A DNA stretch of 64,000 nt, from positions 42,843,525-42,907,524 of the forward strand of contig OZ023273.1 of assembly GCA_964007475.1 (NCBI GenBank), given 5' to 3'. The translations under genes and the position numbers were made by a program. Below are positions 35,840 through 48,357 of this stretch, piece by piece (position 1 is the stretch's first letter; every line of letters begins with the position of its first letter). The notes beneath the pieces are model-generated. The model did not search any database, was not told the origin of the DNA, and saw only the letters and a list, made by a program, of their open reading frames with translations. The stretch comes from Hybos culiciformis (taxonomy: Eukaryota > Arthropoda > Insecta > Diptera > Hybotidae).

Positions 35840-38800
35840 CTATAGCGCAGATTCAGTGTTAATGTCTTTGGATTTTTTTATTATATTCTAAAAAAAATTA
35901 TATTCAGAAAATAAACTGAAAATTTATAGTTTTTACAATTATAAAAATTTATTATACATACTCACAACTTTTTGAAACTTTTCATCGTAGTTAATAAATT
36001 TATGAATATAAGGCGTAATCAAATGTTTATCCACTTTACTTGGATCATTTGCCCCAATAATTAACGTACAAAATAGTGCAATAAATATGGTTACTGAAGC
36101 TCCTAGGCAAGTATACCACATATATGAAACTCTGAATAATGGAAATATTTCACTAGAATTAAAGGAGAAACTATAGATTTGTTCATTTTAACAAAATAAC
36201 GTATCTTGCTACCTTGAATCCGGTATTTGTGTACCATTGGTCAATATGGGACTATCAAATTTATAAGTGCAATTAGTAACAGACAGAGATTTGGTTTCAT
36301 AATGTAAAGCGCCTGATGCTAGAGCCCACTGATTATTCAAAGAAACATATGACATGAATATAACTCCAAAAACTCCACCACATAATGCGCTCTAAAAAAT
36401 TAGTTATAACAAGTTACTATCACACAAATTATGACCACAAAATATTAAATAATGAAAAGAACTCACATTTCCATTAACCCATGGTAAAAAAATTCCCATT
36501 GTAAAAATTCCTAGCAGTGGACCATTTGTGATTGCTTCTAAGCTCATTGTCAATTGTAAAACAGTTCCCATTTTTTCAACAACATATACCAATGCAACAC
36601 ATAATACGCCCACACCAACAACAACAGATCTCATGATCCAATCGATAGCTCTGTCTGACAGAGGTGTCCTGACATATGGTTTAAAAAAATCTTCCAATAC
36701 AACAGCTGACATTGAATTTAAACATGTTGAAAGTGAACTTAGAGCTGCGGAAAATACTCCTGCAATGAATAGTCCAGATAAACCTGGTAAATCTCTAAGA
36801 ATATCCATTACGAATAAGGGCAATAATTGATCTCGAGCTTTTGCTAACTGCAAATGAATTATTTTTGGTTGTGAATTATTATTGTCAGAACTTTAAACAG
36901 CAAAACATGAGGGGAGAATTATTTTTCTCTTACCTTTGTCTGAAGAGGATCACAATTTTTATATGTTGCATAAATTAATAAACCATTGTAAGTACATAAA
37001 AACATTAAAATTATAACTCCACAAACGAAAATCCATAGAGCGCGACGACCAGCCCTTAATGATGGTAATGATAAATATCTTTGTATCATATTTTGGCTGA
37101 CTGCATTAGTTTGAAGCCAATAAACTAATCCACCGATTAATTGAGACCAAATTGTATGTCGTACTGTTGGATTAATATCAAAACTGCGCTTAAAAAAATC
37201 ATAAATTTCAAAAATAAAACATTTAGCGAGGATTGAAAATGTAAAATTCTACAACTACTGATAAACTTACTCTGGTGGTTCAATTCTTTCAGTCTTAAAC
37301 GCATTCTCAATTACAACATTTGGTCCTCCTAAATCGTAACTACCTTTCACAGCAACTAAAATTAAAGCACCAAACATTGAAAAAGTTTGTACCACATCTG
37401 TCCAGACCACAGCTTTTAAACCACCCTAAAAAAGCGTAATTAAAAATACAATGGGTACATATTATATAAATTTGTGTGAACTGAATTGTTTGTTTCTTCT
37501 TATTCAAATTGACATTGTGCAATAAAAAAAGTTGTCCAAGCTCACTGAATGAAGAGGAACAGTATTTAACTATTTTAGAATGTGCCCATCTGTGCTAAGA
37601 AACTTTTTTTAGATGATTGAAGCCGCAAATATACTTTAAATTACATATATATACTGAAAGCGCGAGCCATTATCATCTAAATCCATTTAATCAATTTCCA
37701 GGAAAACAGTTTAAAAATTCAATTAAAAAAAAAAAAACAAAAATGATTTCTAGTAGGTACCTCTATTACTTTTTGTAAGTTTCAAACGCGAAATTGATTA
37801 AAGTAACTCAATTATGACGAACTATCTTACATCCATCATAAAAGCACAACTCAACTTAAGTGGTAATGCCTTGTGGTCACAAAATTGTATTAATGGTAAC
37901 CATGGCTTGAATTTAAAGTATTTAAAATATCGGCTGCGAGTTAAATTGAAATATAACAAGGAGGAAGTACTAGTTAACTAGTTATTAATAAAATACTGTT
38001 TCTCGTCAGTTAAGAATTGAATATGAAACATAACAATAATGTAAATTCCTTACCACACATGTGTAAAATACACAGACTACACAAACTATTGGGGTGATAA
38101 CGTGAACATAAACTCCAGTTACTGAAATTGATATTACAAGAGAAAAAGAATTTGTGTAGTATAAATTTTCTTACACGTATTTATAATTTTAGTAATTACA
38201 TAATTGAGTCTAATTTTTCATAACTCATGCAATCGTCTCTTTGAAACATCCAGAAGTATATAACAGTTAATGATTAATGATTAATAGATATAAGTTTATA
38301 TTTATACTTATCATCTTTTAATTAATCCATTAATATGTATTTTAAAATTAGGAGTGCTTTTAGTTTCGGCATTTTTCTTTGAAACCTAATTGTAAATTAT
38401 ATGAGAGACCTTTCTTTTTTTCAAACCATAATATTTTATCTCTTCAAATAATTCTTAAATTCCTATTTACATAGTATTTACCTTGATTAAAAGCTAATGC
38501 AGGCACATAAATAACAATTGGTAGATAACCAATCTAAAAAAGAAAAACGAAAATGTGACATTGATCTTTAGTATTTGAATCTGAATGTTCTGAATACTCT
38601 TGCAACAGAAAAATATTAGATAGGACCAATATTTACAAAATTTCTTTAAAAAAAGTACTTGACTAAAACTGAACTTATATATTTTTATTTTGTTTTTATT
38701 TACTTACATTCATTATAGTGAACATTATAGAACCAAACATTCTTAAACGTCTATCGAAACGATTTTCCAAATACTGTAATAAAATAAGGAACAATTATTA

Positions 38801-41800
38801 GTATAAACAAAAATACTAGATTATATCATTGATTAAGAGTACTAAAAAGATTGTTATGATTTATGAGTATTTTTAATCAATGGTTATATAGTTATCATCG
38901 AAGTAATAAATCCTCTATGTATATAGAGATGTACCACATACCACTACTAAATTAAACTATTAAACAATAAAATAAATTTATCTATTAAAATTCTCATTGA
39001 AAATATTACTATTAAAAGTTTGAACTTATAAAAATAAAATAAAATGAAAATAAATTTTGTAAACCTGGATTAATAATAATAATTTTACTGTAAGTTAAAC
39101 AAACTTAATATATGTTTTATAGTTACTCTTTGGCGTTAATTTTTTATGCAAATGCTTTGATTTTGATTCAATGCAATCAAATATAATCATGGGTGATTAA
39201 AATAAACGTTTGCTACTCTTGTGAACATGTGAGAATCTTAAAATTAAGTGATTATAATTATGTATCATTTTATTATACGTACATAATATGCTTAATTTGT
39301 AAATTTAAATTGTATAATAAAATTTCAAAGTCTGTATCGTGTATATCCCATTGAAATAAAAAATTAAAATTTCTGGAATATTAGTATTTTACGACCCATC
39401 ATTTAAAGATGTGTTGCATTACAAGTTATATACGTTTCCTTTAACATCACTTAATCACCGTCGCAATGTAGGCGCACTTTCAATTTTTTTATAAATAACT
39501 AGTTGAAACGGATACGTGTTCCCTGGAAGTAAAGGCCCTACTTCCTCTACTTTAAGTATTTTCACGTCAAACACGTACCGCCTCAAACGTCACACCAATA
39601 TTCCGTCAAAATTTCCAGATCTAATTGAGCGAGCTTCGGAGATTCGTTTTCAGTTCGCAACTCGAGAATGTGGAATTCTCTCCCATCAAAATTGCTCCCG
39701 ACAGCTGGCGGACGTTTGATTTACAACTTGCGCCGCTTTAAGAAGAGTGTAAATGATTACCTCCTAACTGTCCCACTTTTTAATCCCACTTAGTGATTTG
39801 GTAACTTTAATGAAAAAAAAAAATTAAAAAAAATATGGATCAAGTCACTCGGATATTGAAGAAATCAGTAAGCCTACCTAGGTGCATAATGCGCCAAGGA
39901 AACCGCTTCAACCTAACCCATATAACCTAACCCTAACCTATATATTTAAATATTATGTTAACTTCTAGCTACACTTTCAATTTTCTTATCTGCATAACGA
40001 AATAAATAATAATTATTAAAATTTCATTTCCATATACCTAGTTCTAATCGAAAACTTTAAAATATAATAAAACAAAAATAACTTATTAAAAACAAAATCA
40101 ATTATTGAATATTTAAATGAATTTCAATTGACGATAATCTGTTGATGACGTTTGACGATTGGATTTTATTATATAATTAAACTAAATTTGTAAATCATGA
40201 ATTAAAATTAAAATTATTATTTATTTTATAAACATTTTTTTTTTGTTAATTCAAAAAATTTGGAAATTAGTATTTTCCTTGATAACTACAAGGAATTAGC
40301 AATTAAAATTGTAAAAACAAAATTTTCTTTCAGGCACATTGAAATAAACATAACAGAGTCTCAATTACGAAATAAATAATCGAGAATTTTAATCAGCTCC
40401 ATTCCAAACAAATATAGAAACATTTTTTTTACATGTGATGATTTATTATTTTTTTTACTTAATAAAATGTGCATAAAAAAGAACACAATAATTTTTCTTT
40501 ACAGTGTGCACACCATACTATGAAAAAGGAGCCAGTTTCCTGCATTTTTGTTGTAAATTTTTGAGTACGAAAAATATTCATTTTCGAGAGTTTGTTATAA
40601 AAAGTTATATTAGTCAGTGGTTCAGGTGACTCTATTGGAGAATGCATTCAAAAAATATATTCTGGTCTTAAAAGTCTATCAAAAAGTATATTTAAATTAA
40701 TTTTGACCGGACTACAACGACTGCAAAAGGGAACTTTGTAATGAACCTGTTTTCAAAATAATATAAAACACTTAAGTTTTAGCTTTGATTAAAAATACTT
40801 ACAGTCTAAAGTAAGCTGCAGAACTTGAATTTATGAAAAATAGATTTAAAAATTTGTAAATTAAAAATACTGAATTGCAAACTCCTAATGTATTTTGTTC
40901 CCAGAGTCCCAGAGCATGTATTTTGAAATACTTTACACTAGGAATTTGAAATTCAGAAGTTTAAATTCTTTTCGCGTGAAGGACTAGTGTAAATTAGAAG
41001 TTCTCGTAAAAAAGTTATTTATGCTTATAACTTATGTAGGTAGGTAGGTATTTTTTTTTTTAAAAAAGGCCAATATATTCTAAATTGTTTGTATCAAATT
41101 TATTCATATAATAGAATTTAGAAATTATCCAATTGAGTGAGAGTCCATATAAAATTTTATTATACAGCATCATTTTTATATTTCCCTCGAAATTTCTCAT
41201 GGACAAAACATAAAAACATCAAGTATCAAGGTTATGCAATATAACTAATAAGTATTGCATTCATTTAACTAATTGAATCAAAATCAGAACATTTTATTAA
41301 ACTTACAGAATATAAAAAAATAATGGTTGGGGCTTTTATTCAGCATTTGATAATTTCTGTAACGCTCATTCAAGTATTTATTCGTAGGGCTAATTTTATT
41401 CTAAAAATTCAATTACTACCATTTGATCTAGTTTTAAGAAACGTTGAGTGTAGGTAAGTTCAAATTCTATTTATTTAACAAAATTTTTGACAGAAATAAT
41501 ACTTACATGAATTTATTATCTTTTTGGGATTGCAATATGGCAAAAGTAATTAATAAATTGAAAAAATTAGAGAAAATCTTAGACGCTTACAGTCAGGGTT
41601 TTTTTACTAAATCACAATATCTAAATTTCACTTTTGTTTTTGTAATTCAGTTAAGAGACCTTAACGGAGATTATATTAAAATTTTCGTTTTAATTTCATA
41701 CGGTTATAAAATATTTTCGTACTAGTTACTGGATAATATCAAATTTATTTCGAAAAATTGTTCGTATGAATATTAATATATTAAATTCAATAAACATTAA

Positions 41801-44800
41801 TATTCATTGTATTACTTGTAATTCATAAATATGTGTAATATATAAGCACCTTCCCCAAAAACTGAAAATAATTGAAGTTTTTTGTGCTCTATGGATAAAA
41901 ATAATAATACCGGTATCATTATGTACTTATATAAATTAATAGAGTTAACGTAACAAAATTTGTTTTAAAAAAAGAAATTAGAATTATTTTTTGGATATAA
42001 AACTATTTAATTTAGGAGGAAACGCCGCCGTGTGTTGGAAAAATTTCAGATATGACGAAACATGGATAATTGGTATCCAATTTGAATGCATAGGGTTAAA
42101 GTTCTTATTGGTTATTAAACAATAACAAATAAATTTATTTAATTTTTTGTATTGATTGATTTTATTCAACTTTTTTCCTTTCGATTAAAACTGTGAGTAT
42201 AGAATGCAATTAATATTGAAGATTTAAATATTTTTAACAACAAATTTGTTCACATAAAGATAATGAAATTATGATTCTTTTATTGTGCAAATAGGTCTAG
42301 AGATAATTTATTTTTTAGAACAAAATTGGCAAATATGATGTGGTTAAATTGTTTATATTTTATTTTTAATGTGCATATGGTTTGATGATGTATATTACAC
42401 GAAATGAACATACGTCCTTTCTCCATAAAAATAATATTAACGTATTAGTTATAAGCTCATTATCATTATTGAGTATGGTCACGGGGCTAGAAAAGTTCAT
42501 TAATTTTGTAATTTTTTATAAATAAAACTTAGCTCTTGTAATCAAGCGGCATATATGTATCAAACAAAATTAGAATCAATCTATTCCGTGGAATGTTAAT
42601 TGTAAATAACGAAATTTTTGTATTCATGAACTTGAAAAATTCACGCGTGCTTCGTATTATTATTACCAGTGCAATTAGGTTTATGACTGAGGAGTTTTAA
42701 TTTTTTTAACAATTTTAAACTTATTTTTTGATTTTGGTTGTGACAAAAATGGATCATATAGATAGACAACGAATATTTAAATTATGTCAGTTTTGTTATT
42801 TAAAAGAACGAATATTAAATTTAAAAAAAAATTTGATTTCTATGATTTAACAAAAGATTCTAGAATTCTTAAGTTGTAAAATATGGAAAATATAAATTCT
42901 AAAACAATAAAAAATGTTGAAGTAGTAGCTAGTAGGTATATTAAGTCTGCAAATCTGGGAAACTTAACACCGTAGTTTGGGATATTTTTATTGTAAATTC
43001 TAAAGATTACATTTTAATATCGGGTACATTGGACATTATCTATGAATTTCGATATACATAATATTAACTAATCGATGTTTTAGATTTCTAAATTCTGAGA
43101 TTTGACCACGATCATGTTCAATTACGAAATGTTGATTTTATTCAACAAATCTCCAAAGATATTCTGAAACTAAAAACTATACGTATATATTAAATAATTC
43201 TATACGAAACGAATGTGCATAATAATATGATAAGATTAATTCAAAATTTGATAAAAATTGTTTTGTGAAGATGTAACAAATAAAGAAATAAAGAACTGAA
43301 CTTTAAAACATCTCTGATCTCTGAGGTATAAAAACATAATATGTATGGATATAAAATTATTTACAAAATTACGTTTGATGCATTTCATTTAATTGCGTAC
43401 AATGCAAAATATTAAAAGAATTTAGTAATGCGGGGGAAAACAATTGAATGAATATAAATTATTTAAATTAGTTAAGAAAGACCAGGTTCCAACAAATTGT
43501 TTCAATTCATATTGATTTCGTGCAAATCCATCTGTAAATAATACTTTTTTGTATAGAGTGAAAACAGAATTACTTAGTAATAATGAAAAAGGCATAGTAA
43601 GAGTATACAATATCGATAAAAATCGAAACACTAGCAAAATTATCATGTCGAAATGATAAACTATTTCGTACATTTGTTACCTACTTTCTAGGATTTGAAA
43701 TAAATTAAACTATGTTAAACACATTATGAAGAATTTTTTCACTATAACCATAAGATTATCCATAAAACAGCTAGCAAGGCACTTTATCATGAGAATTTTC
43801 AATTTGAATTATTACAAAAAAAAAAGTCTATGAATGAATATTATATATTATCTATAATAACACCAAATAAATATATATATTAAATTTTAAGTAATATTTT
43901 TAAAAATCTGGTAAATAATAGAAAAGATTATTTTTTGAATTGCAAAAAGTTTAAAATGTTATAAAATTAGATATTTCGTAAGAAAAATTTATATATTAGT
44001 TTTATTTATTATATTATTAGAATAATATTTTTGTTTACCTCGTATGTGGAAGTGATTTTCAATTTATGAAAAACCGGAAGATAAAAAATTCCCATTACTA
44101 ATCCCATCAAAATTACACCAAAAGCAACATAGACATATTGTATGCCATAACTGTAGACTTCAGTTGGCAATCCCAATAATGTTATTCCACTAATGAAGCT
44201 AAATGTTTACAATTATAAATTAAATTACTTTTTAAAAGTTATTTTAATACTTAATAATAAATTTATTTTTGTTCATTGCTATTGTTTCAATGATATAAGC
44301 ATATATTCAGAATTTCTCCAAAGTTCGAAATCTATTGGCTATAACACTGGCCTACACTCATTTTGGTGCCTAAGATTTTAGATCTGATTTTGGGTATATT
44401 TTGTGAGCTGATACAAGAAAACTAGTCACATTTTTCATATCAGCTCTTTATCTTGATTGCCAATTTCAATACCAAAGTATACAGAATACAAGCGAATTGC
44501 CGTCTCATTAATCGGTTTCCGTTGATCTTTCATTATATACTCACCGCATATGTAACAAAACATATGAGGATCGTTAATGCAACTTATTGACTTACTTGCC
44601 ATCATAAATTTATAAGATTAATGTCATAAAAGTAGTTAAAACATGGACTGATTTTGAATAAAACCGTAAAAAATTTTAAATAAGAATTGTAGGTAAACCA
44701 GAGCTGTCAGCTGACATCTAGTAGCAGCAATGTAGTTCATACTAACTACTTTACCGACTACAGATGCGAACAGAGCTGCACCAATACAAAATTTTTTATT

Positions 44801-45382
44801 GTAGGCCAGTGTAATTATTAAATTTAATTTTTTTTATCGGTTACTGATAAAAAAATGTACTTAATATTTTGATATAAATTCAAGCTAATAATTTCATTTG
44901 CATAATTCAGCTTAGAACCAAGTTTTCATCGCAATTTTCAAGCCATATATGAATAAATTATTAATTATAATCCAGTCAAAACAGCAAAAATTTCTTATGA
45001 CTACAACATTAATATTTTTATTTTAATATTAATATTATACGTTAGTTACAAGTTACATACTTTATATTTAATTAATGGATTAAAGCTTGAAAGTATTTAA
45101 TCTATGGGTTATTAAATACTTTGGGGTACTCATTAAAAGGAGAGTAAATTTTTTCAATATAAATTTATTGCAACCTAACCTAGCTATTAATGATAATGAC
45201 ACCGGTAAAATCATCATATTTCTGCCACCCATTAAGTAATCATCTTCTGATATTGATTTATGTTGCATAAAACCAAAATAAATACCAATAAATATACAAA
45301 GTAATAACATAATAATGAAAACTAAATAATCTGGCCAACCGAATACTTGCATATGCGAAATTATATCATCAATTTCAGTCAT
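35840..45382 (-). CDS. Sodium-coupled monocarboxylate/vitamin transporter-like, SLC5 family
   Basis: Eleven exons: 45382-45180, 44198-44039, 38773-38708, 38533-38482, 38121-38054, 37425-37271, 37183-36934, 36847-36467, 36391-36213, 36152-35966 and 35887-35840. They encode 582 residues; all phases fit. It is a multi-pass plasma-membrane sodium/solute symporter. Recognisable family stretches are GWPDYLVFIIML, DDYLMGGRNM, LIASFISGITLLG, TSTYEYLENRFDRRLRMFGS, YVPALAFNQVTG, GGLKAVVWTDVVQ, the NMIQRYLSLPSL block and ISMA-free C-terminal half with GLFIAGVFSAALSSLS. Insect members resemble SMCT/SMVT (SLC5A8/A6/A12); the substrate cannot be read from sequence. The last exon encodes NIIKKSKDINTESAL, ending in a class I PDZ-type S-A-L. 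Reading through its donor would instead end VSMYNKFL. Intron 2 is 5.3 kb. Confidence 0.9.
38774..44038 (-). other. Large second intron of the SLC5 gene
   Basis: 5,265 bp intron between the STYE and YLENR codons of the transporter. It is AT-rich and holds a non-LTR retroelement tail (39513-39790) and a TAGG run at about 41038. Small open frames inside it (for example 40459-40647 and 43422-43673) have no recognisable protein character. Other introns of this gene are mostly below 1 kb, so this is the likely place for intronic regulatory DNA. Confidence 0.7.
39513..39790 (+). pseudogene. Non-LTR retrotransposon ORF2 C-terminal fragment
   Basis: Frame at about 39645-39770 reads F-S-V-R-N-S-R-M-W-N-S-L-P-S-K-L-L, later F-K-K-S-V-N-D-Y-L. 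This is the usual C-terminal tail of Jockey/CR1-type ORF2 (R-x-W-N-S-L-P ... F-K-x-x-L). Upstream sequence is out of frame and has a stop. The fragment is 5'-truncated, lies in antisense orientation to the SLC5 gene and is markedly richer in C and G than its surroundings. Confidence 0.65.
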
Positions 45383-46816
45383 TTTGATTTATTTGGAATT
45401 AACGTTGTGTTCAGGAAAAAATTTCAGATTCCTTGAATTTTTTTTTTTTTAATTTTATTTCTTTTGAATAAGTATCTAGTAATTATTCTTATATAATAGT
45501 TTTAAATTTTTATGTTTATTTAAGATCTTCTTGTGTTTTACAAATTTTTTTTATTAATTATATTTGTTTTATTTTTTACAGAATTTTTTTTTAAAACAAA
45601 CTTTTTGAGCTTAATTCTATTTTTTTATATATTTTTCAGGCTCAATTCAAATTGCCCTTTGATCATTCACTATATTTTGGCATGTAATTTATTCAATTTA
45701 AAAAATTTACTATATTTTTTTAACCGAAAAAAAAATACATAAATATTATTTATTATTTAAATTTAAATTATTAAAAAAAATCTAAGTAAAGTTGTAAAGT
45801 ATTAAACTACTAGTATAGAAGTTAATATTAAAGAAAATAAAAAATATTTATTTCCGATTATCTTCTATATAAAAAATTCATATTATTTTTTATTATAACA
45901 TCATGATAATTCGGGACTAGAGATTTGAATGATTTATTTTATCTGACCGTTTTAAACGCATTAGCTTAAATCACGATGATAACTAAAAAAAAACTTTTTT
46001 TTTGTTTAAAAAGGTAGGTAGGTATATCGCGCAAATCACAAAAATAATATAGAATTGCACAAAGATGTGTTTTTTAAATTAATATGCATTAGTAGTTGCA
46101 ATAAAATTTACAACTATATACTAAAATTATATAAATTTACATACCTATAAAACTAATATTAAAATTAGGGTGAATAATTTAGTTTATCGACAATATCTTT
46201 GATTCGATTAAGTATGAGTACCGCCTTAAATCTATGGTAAGTAGGATGCGTAGATTGCGAAAAAAATTTTGCTTTCTCAGTTTAATGATATAAATAATTA
46301 ATATCGTCTGCTGAGAAATGAAACAACGTATGACATTTATACGTCATTATTTGACAATAGCACCATTCGATTCCTCGTACTCGATTTTATAAGTACAACT
46401 ACTTTGCAATATTCTTAATGTTGATTAAAATGTGTTTTTTAGATGAAAATTGTACGCTACTTGATATTTTTTCATACGTTTTTTTTAATTTTCAAATCTT
46501 TAAATTCAAATTACTCGAAACTATACTTTTCATTATACATTGTTTCATTTCTGAGCAGGCGATATATGCTTGATCTTATAAAAATAAAAATTAAATCAAA
46601 ACTTTAATAAGCCTTTTATTTAGGACTTATCCTATGTGATATTCTTTCGTTCATTTATTCAATTGACGTCTACAAAAATGATTCATTAAAAGAAATGTTA
46701 ATGAAGGATTCTAAAATTATTTTTCGGTTTGATTGTAAACATCATGTTACACATTGTATGCATATAACTATTGTAAATGTAAACTGAAAATATTTATAAT
46801 TAATCTCTTGGTTTTT
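45383..46816. other. Intergenic DNA upstream of the SLC5 gene
   Basis: AT-rich flank that should contain the transporter promoter and 5' UTR. A T-rich stretch at 45430-45740 gives a chance open frame of low-complexity F/L residues, which I do not accept as a gene. A short TAGG run lies at about 46015. Confidence 0.45.
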
Positions 46817-47430
46817 AAATTAAAAAATGTTAAGAAAAAAAATATACAATTCCCATCTTTTTGAATTAGTCGATGTCGTTATTAGAAGATTTTATGGATC
46901 ACACGAGGCTGAGATAGATATTAAGGACGAATGTGTTTTTTTTTTTACATGTACTACCTTTATACGGTATTATATTTGACGATTTTGTTTAAAAGAATTT
47001 GTTTCACTTGCTGTTTCATAAGGGGAAAATTTAGAAATTTATTTCTCAAATTAAGTAAATAAATGTTGAAGTGGCTTAGTTGATTTTAAATTGTTTAAAT
47101 GTATGTCATGTCAGTGTGTAGTAAATTAAAAAATGTTAAGAAAAAAAATATACAATTCCCATCTTTTTGAATTAGTCGATGTCGTTATTAGAAGATTTTA
47201 TGGATCACACGAGGCTGAGATAGATATTAAGGACGAATGTGTTTTTTTTTTTACATGTACTACCTTTATACGGTATTATATTTGACGATTTTGTTTAAAA
47301 GAATTTGTTTCACTTGCTGTTTCATAAGGGGAAAATTTAGAAATTTATTTCTCAAATTAAGTAAATAAATGTTGAAGTGGCTTAGTTGATTTTAAATTGT
47401 TTAAATGTATGTCATGTCAGTGTGTAGTAA
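46817..47430. repeat. Perfect tandem duplication, 2 x 306 bp
   Basis: 46817-47122 and 47123-47428 read identically by eye, including an 11-T tract. The identity ends 2 bp past the second copy. The unit contains no open frame of note. It is either a very recent duplication or an assembly artefact. Confidence 0.9.
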
Positions 47431-48357
47431 TGAATACATAGTACAGTGGTTAAAATATAGTTTTATTTTTATTAAATAAAACTAAATTAGTTTTTTTTGA
47501 TAAAAAATTTTGTATACAATATTTTATTGCATGTATGAAAACGCTGAAAAAAATATCTACATAAATCTGCAATATTACAAAAAAAAAAATTTTAAGATAT
47601 ATAATATGGTATGAATACATTTATATATATTATGTGGGTATATTTTGTAGTTTATTGGTTGCGTTGTTGAGAGAGTATTTATTTATAAACATTTCTTTAA
47701 ATTCCCACATAATTCTTATAATTCTTAAAGTTCATTTTATAGCTTGTTTATACTTAGCTAATTTAACATGCTCGAAAGGTGCAGAAAGTGTGCAGAAGTT
47801 TACTAATTTCTTTTAAAGACATCTACAACATACGCTCTCTCCGAAGCATAGACAAAGCGTAGACAATTCCAATATAATATAATTATATAATTGGAGAATT
47901 TATAATATTAATCTTCTTTCGTTTTTTTTTTTGTTTTCTAATTTCTAAATTATATTTAGAATTTATTTCACATGAAAAAACTACAGCGATGATTTCCTAC
48001 CGGTTCTTGCGAGAAGGCGATAATGATTATTTCATTAAATTTGCTAGACAGTTAAGATGAATTTTTATTAACAGGTACATACATTTTTTTTTTAATTATC
48101 TTATCTTTTTTTCGTAAAACAATTTTGGAAAAATAAATTTCTCTGACACACTGTTACACGAGTTACAATTAGTCTATATAAAAAGTCTAAAAATATTAGC
48201 TCCGACAAGAAGAAAAAGTAAAAAAAAAATATGAATCACAGTGTATAGTTTAGTTACCTACTTTTACAAAATATTTATTAAATTTAATTCAATTTTAATT
48301 AAGAATATACATAATCAAAAATTTGTGTTCAACGTTTTTATGTAATTTTTTTAACAT
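47431..48357. other. Intergenic DNA downstream of the GMC gene
   Basis: About 930 bp, AT-rich, between the tandem duplication and the GMC stop codon. A short open frame at 47634-47816 has no supporting features. Nothing else recognised. Confidence 0.5.

Noticed and set aside
43422..43673. 83-codon minus-strand frame inside the large SLC5 intron
   Set aside because: Hydrophobic but without family features; AT-rich chance frames of this size are expected in 5 kb.
45533..45742. 69-codon plus-strand frame
   Set aside because: Low-complexity F/L/N product of a T-rich tract, no splice or homology support.
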